From Alphaproteobacteria bacterium (GTDB lineage Bacteria > Pseudomonadota > Alphaproteobacteria > Rhizobiales > Devosiaceae): a stretch of DNA of 64,000 nucleotides. The stretch lies in NCBI GenBank assembly GCA_018828145.1, contig JAHJWO010000047.1, positions 110,897 through 174,896 on the forward strand, read 5' to 3'. Below are positions 61,520 to 64,000 of this stretch, piece by piece (the first letter of the stretch is position 1; every line of letters begins with the position of its first letter). A model generated the notes under the pieces. That model made no database searches and had not been told where the DNA came from. It worked only from the letters and a program-made list of their open reading frames with translations. Made by a program: the position numbers and the translations under genes.

Positions 61520-63016
61520 CTAGGCCTCGACCAGGGTGGGCTGCACCGGGACGGCGCGGCCCGGGCCATGCCCGCCGGGGCGCTTGAACAGGGGCGCCAT
61601 CAGCAGCACGAGGCCGAAACTGCCCACCACATACCAGAGCGCCAGGCTCGAGGCGCCGGCAAAGGCGGCGTGCTGGCTGGCGCCGGTGGCGAAGGCCCCG
61701 CCCAGGTTGCTGAAGAAGATCTCGCCGATAAAGGCCACGCCGAGCGCGCCGCCCACCTGCTGGAAGGCCTGCAGCGCGCCCGAGCCCGAGCCCGCATCGC
61801 GCGGCGGCACATTGGCCAGCACCAGCTGGAACAGCGAGGAAAAGCCCAGGCCGAGGCCGATACCGGCAATCAGCAGCGGCAGCAGGAAGGCCAGGCTGTC
61901 GATGCTGTCGCTCACCCCGGCAATGTAGAAATGCAGCCAGCCGATGCCGATGACCAGCAAAGCGCCAGAGGTGGCAAGGCGCGCACGCAGGTAGCGGGCG
62001 CCGAAGCGTCCGGCGATGACCGAGGCGATCAGCACGCCGACCGAGAAGGGTGTATTGGTCAGCCCCGATTGCAGCGGGGTGAAGGCGAAACCGCCCTGCA
62101 GCAGCAGCGAGATCACCATGAACATGCCCGGAATGCCCGAGGCGAAGACGGTGATGACGAAGGCGCCGAACATGAACTGACGATTGGTGATCAGGTCGAA
62201 GTTCAGCAATTGCGGGGCGCCGATGGCGGCACGGCGCCGCGTCCACAGCACGAAGGCCACCAGCAGGCCGAGGCCGGCTGCCATCATGGCGAAGGCCCAG
62301 AGCGGCCAGCCATAGGCGCGGCCCTCGATGATGGGGAAGACCACCGCCAATATGCCCAGGCCGAAGAGGCCGATGCCGACATAGTCGTTGCGGAGGGCGC
62401 CATGGCCGGGCAGGCGCGGAATGAGGAACCAGCCGGCGATGATGGCGGCAATGCCGATGGGAATGTTGACGAGGAAGATGGGCTGCCAGTCCATGCCGAA
62501 CAGATTGGCCGAGATCAGCACGCCGCCCAGGATCGGGCCGCAGACCGAGGCGAGGCCGGCGGACAGGCCGAACAGCGAAAAGGCCTGACCCCGCTCATGG
62601 GGCGGGAAGGTCACCGTGGCGATGGCCAGCACCTGCGGCGTCATCATCGCCCCGGCAAGCCCCTGGATGACGCGGGCGATGATGAGGAATTTGATGTTGG
62701 GCGCCAGCCCGCACAGGGCGGATGCGGCGGTGAAGCCGGCCACGCCCCACAGAAACAACCTGGTGCGGCCCAGGATGTCGCCGAGACGGCCAAAGGGCAG
62801 CAGGCCAAGCGCGAAGGCTAGGATATAGGCGGCAACCACCCATTCGATCTGGCTGTCGGTGGCGCCCAGGCCGTCGCGCATCGAAGGCAGTGCCACATTG
62901 ACGATGGTCACGTCGATCAGGTTCATGAAATTGGCAATGAGCAGGACGAACAGCGCCAGCCAGCGGCGCGGATCGGGAGCGGCCGGCGCTCCGGCAGTAT
63001 GGGTGTCAGCGGACAT
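61520..63016 (-). CDS. MFS drug exporter, DHA2 (14-span) family
   Basis: A 498-residue transporter with about 14 spans. It has LIDVTIVNVALPSM (motif D1 of DHA exporters), GRLGDILGRTRLFLWG (motif A) and RVIQGLAGAMMTPQ (motif B), followed by GLASVCGPILGGVL (motif C of antiporters). The start is the ATG at 63016, overlapping the TetR gene by 11 bases. It likely exports toxic compounds in exchange for protons under control of that TetR repressor. Confidence 0.95.
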   Translation of the reverse strand: MSADTHTAGAPAAPDPRRWLALFVLLIANFMNLIDVTIVNVALPSMRDGLGATDSQIEWVVAAYILAFALGLLPFGRLGDILGRTRLFLWGVAGFTAASALCGLAPNIKFLIIARVIQGLAGAMMTPQVLAIATVTFPPHERGQAFSLFGLSAGLASVCGPILGGVLISANLFGMDWQPIFLVNIPIGIAAIIAGWFLIPRLPGHGALRNDYVGIGLFGLGILAVVFPIIEGRAYGWPLWAFAMMAAGLGLLVAFVLWTRRRAAIGAPQLLNFDLITNRQFMFGAFVITVFASGIPGMFMVISLLLQGGFAFTPLQSGLTNTPFSVGVLIASVIAGRFGARYLRARLATSGALLVIGIGWLHFYIAGVSDSIDSLAFLLPLLIAGIGLGLGFSSLFQLVLANVPPRDAGSGSGALQAFQQVGGALGVAFIGEIFFSNLGGAFATGASQHAAFAGASSLALWYVVGSFGLVLLMAPLFKRPGGHGPGRAVPVQPTLVEA

Positions 63017-63641
63017 CGGACATTCCTTGCGATGAATTTGTTTGAGTAACGAAGGCGCGTTCCAGCTCGGCCGTGACGGCAGCAAGCGAAACGCGGAACT
63101 GGGTCCATTGCCGGCGGCAATCGGAGAGCGCGGCCGTGGTGATGAGCGCCGCAGCCGTCGGATCGAGGTCGGCGCGGAACGAGCCATCGGTGGTGCCGAG
63201 GCGGAAGATGTCGGCAAACTGGTGCCGCCAGAAATCATACATGGGCGCCACGATCACCCCGATCGCCGGGTCGCGGCGGCCGCGCTCGATCATTTCGGTG
63301 AGCACGACGATGAGTTCGGGATTGTCTTCCATGGTCTCGCGGAAATCCTCGAACTCCATGCGCAACTGCTCGAGGGCGCTCTTGCCGACGCGCGAGCGCC
63401 GCTCCGACTGCGCCCGGAAATCGCTGCGCAGGCTCTCCGCCACCAAAGCCACCAGCGCCTCCTTGGAGGGCACATGATAATGCAGCGTCGCGATATTGAT
63501 GCCGACACGCGCGGCAATGTCGCGCATGCGCAGCCCTTCGAGGCCCTTCTCGATGATGATGGCCCGCGCCGCCGCGGCAATGGCCAGCCGTCGGTCATCG
63601 CCGCTTTCACGCTTGGAGCTGTGGGAAAGGTCGGAAATCAT
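63006..63641 (-). CDS. TetR family transcriptional regulator
   Basis: A 211-residue repressor. The N-terminal helix-turn-helix (GLEGLRMRDIAARVGI, then NIATLHYHVPSKEALVALV) is normal; the C-terminal ligand domain is helical. A 7-4-7 palindrome lies 46 bases upstream of its start. It overlaps the exporter gene, so repressor and pump form one operon with probable autoregulation. Confidence 0.95.
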   Translation of the reverse strand: MISDLSHSSKRESGDDRRLAIAAAARAIIIEKGLEGLRMRDIAARVGINIATLHYHVPSKEALVALVAESLRSDFRAQSERRSRVGKSALEQLRMEFEDFRETMEDNPELIVVLTEMIERGRRDPAIGVIVAPMYDFWRHQFADIFRLGTTDGSFRADLDPTAAALITTAALSDCRRQWTQFRVSLAAVTAELERAFVTQTNSSQGMSDVR

Positions 63642-63686
63642 GCGCGTATCCAGGAGACAATGACCCTATAGCGCAGACACTTTCGC

Positions 63687-63704
63687 CAATCAATCGTTTG
63701 ATTG
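63687..63704. promoter_or_regulatory. TetR operator candidate
   Basis: CAATCAA-TCGT-TTGATTG is a perfect 7-bp inverted repeat with a 4-base spacer upstream of the TetR-MFS operon. The size and AT content fit TetR-family operators. Confidence 0.75.
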
Positions 63705-64000
63705 AGTGGTGCGTGTTGTCGGTGATGAGCAACACGCCTGGCGGCAGGATGGGGGAGATTGGGGGGTGTCGACTGCGAGATCCTGCCCCGTCCAGTGTCC
63801 CGTGATCAGGGTGGGTGTGACGACCGGATTTGCAGGGGTTTTCCGCCCCCACCACAAACTTATCCCCCTCCGCCAAACCTCCTGCATAATCACCTCATCT
63901 ACCCGCCAGAGCGCGATCATGACGAGTGATGAGCGGGCCAGACTGCCGGGGAGCATGGGTCGCCAGGCTCCCGCATGTATGCTGACCACCGGCCTCGCGC
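63705..64000. other. Region beyond the TetR promoter, no gene supported
   Basis: No frame here has a recognisable product. GGGTGTCGACTG near 63764 matches the end of the extragenic repeats at 8808 and 20336, so a partial repeat copy is likely. A gene could begin beyond the window edge. Confidence 0.4.

Overview
The window is high-GC chromosomal DNA from an alphaproteobacterium, most likely Hyphomicrobiales and plausibly a Devosia-like species. The evidence is the gene run rpmH-rnpA-yidC-yihA followed by argB, two large CUT1-type sugar ABC systems with LacI and RpiR regulators, ATGA-style gene overlaps, and dispersed palindromic repeats of the kind common in that order. The genus is an inference.

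Layout. (1) 1-7.9 kb, minus strand: a glycan-uptake operon (Gfo/Idh/MocA oxidoreductase, two permeases, periplasmic binding protein, ATPase, RpiR regulator, GH20 beta-hexosaminidase cut by the window edge), probably for amino-sugar oligosaccharides. (2) 8.2-12.6 kb, plus strand: an NTF2-like protein, an MFS carrier, an M81 metallopeptidase and an SDR. (3) 12.6-22.7 kb: a second carbohydrate locus. A DUF5054/GH38-like protein and a LacI regulator are on minus; a binding protein, two permeases, an ATPase, a PHP metallohydrolase and a TIM-barrel isomerase are on plus. Two matching LacI-type operators lie in the divergent gap. (4) 22.7-28.4 kb: a Crp/Fnr remnant, a compact overlapping panB-coaX-coaBC-panC operon and a glycosyltransferase.

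(5) 28.4-49.0 kb is accessory DNA full of broken genes: a LacI gene without its DNA-binding domain, a frameshifted TnsA-like endonuclease, a soluble FtsH-like AAA/M41 protease divergent from a helix-turn-helix protein, a truncated nuclease, integrase remnants next to tRNA-Arg(CCG), and a frameshifted IS110 element next to tRNA-Arg(ACG). Between the two tRNAs lies the most interesting part, 37.0-47.0 kb. It holds a GNAT-like protein, a 1212-residue DUF4062-NTPase-FGE protein, a patatin phospholipase in a run with two unrecognised proteins and a SLOG-like nucleotide-binding protein, and a divergent membrane protein with two TrkA_N domains and a RyR domain. These domains point to a nucleotide-signalled, membrane-directed conflict (possibly anti-phage) system. 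I do not recognise this combination as a named system, and its function is inferred.

(6) 49.1-64 kb returns to core genome: a histidine kinase, a flavoprotein lacking the usual redox cysteines, rpmH-rnpA-yidC, yihA, a DUF1801 protein, a glutamine amidotransferase, msrB, a fasciclin protein beside a RskA-like anti-sigma and its ECF sigma factor, argB, an outer-membrane protein, and an MFS exporter with its TetR repressor and a clear palindromic operator.
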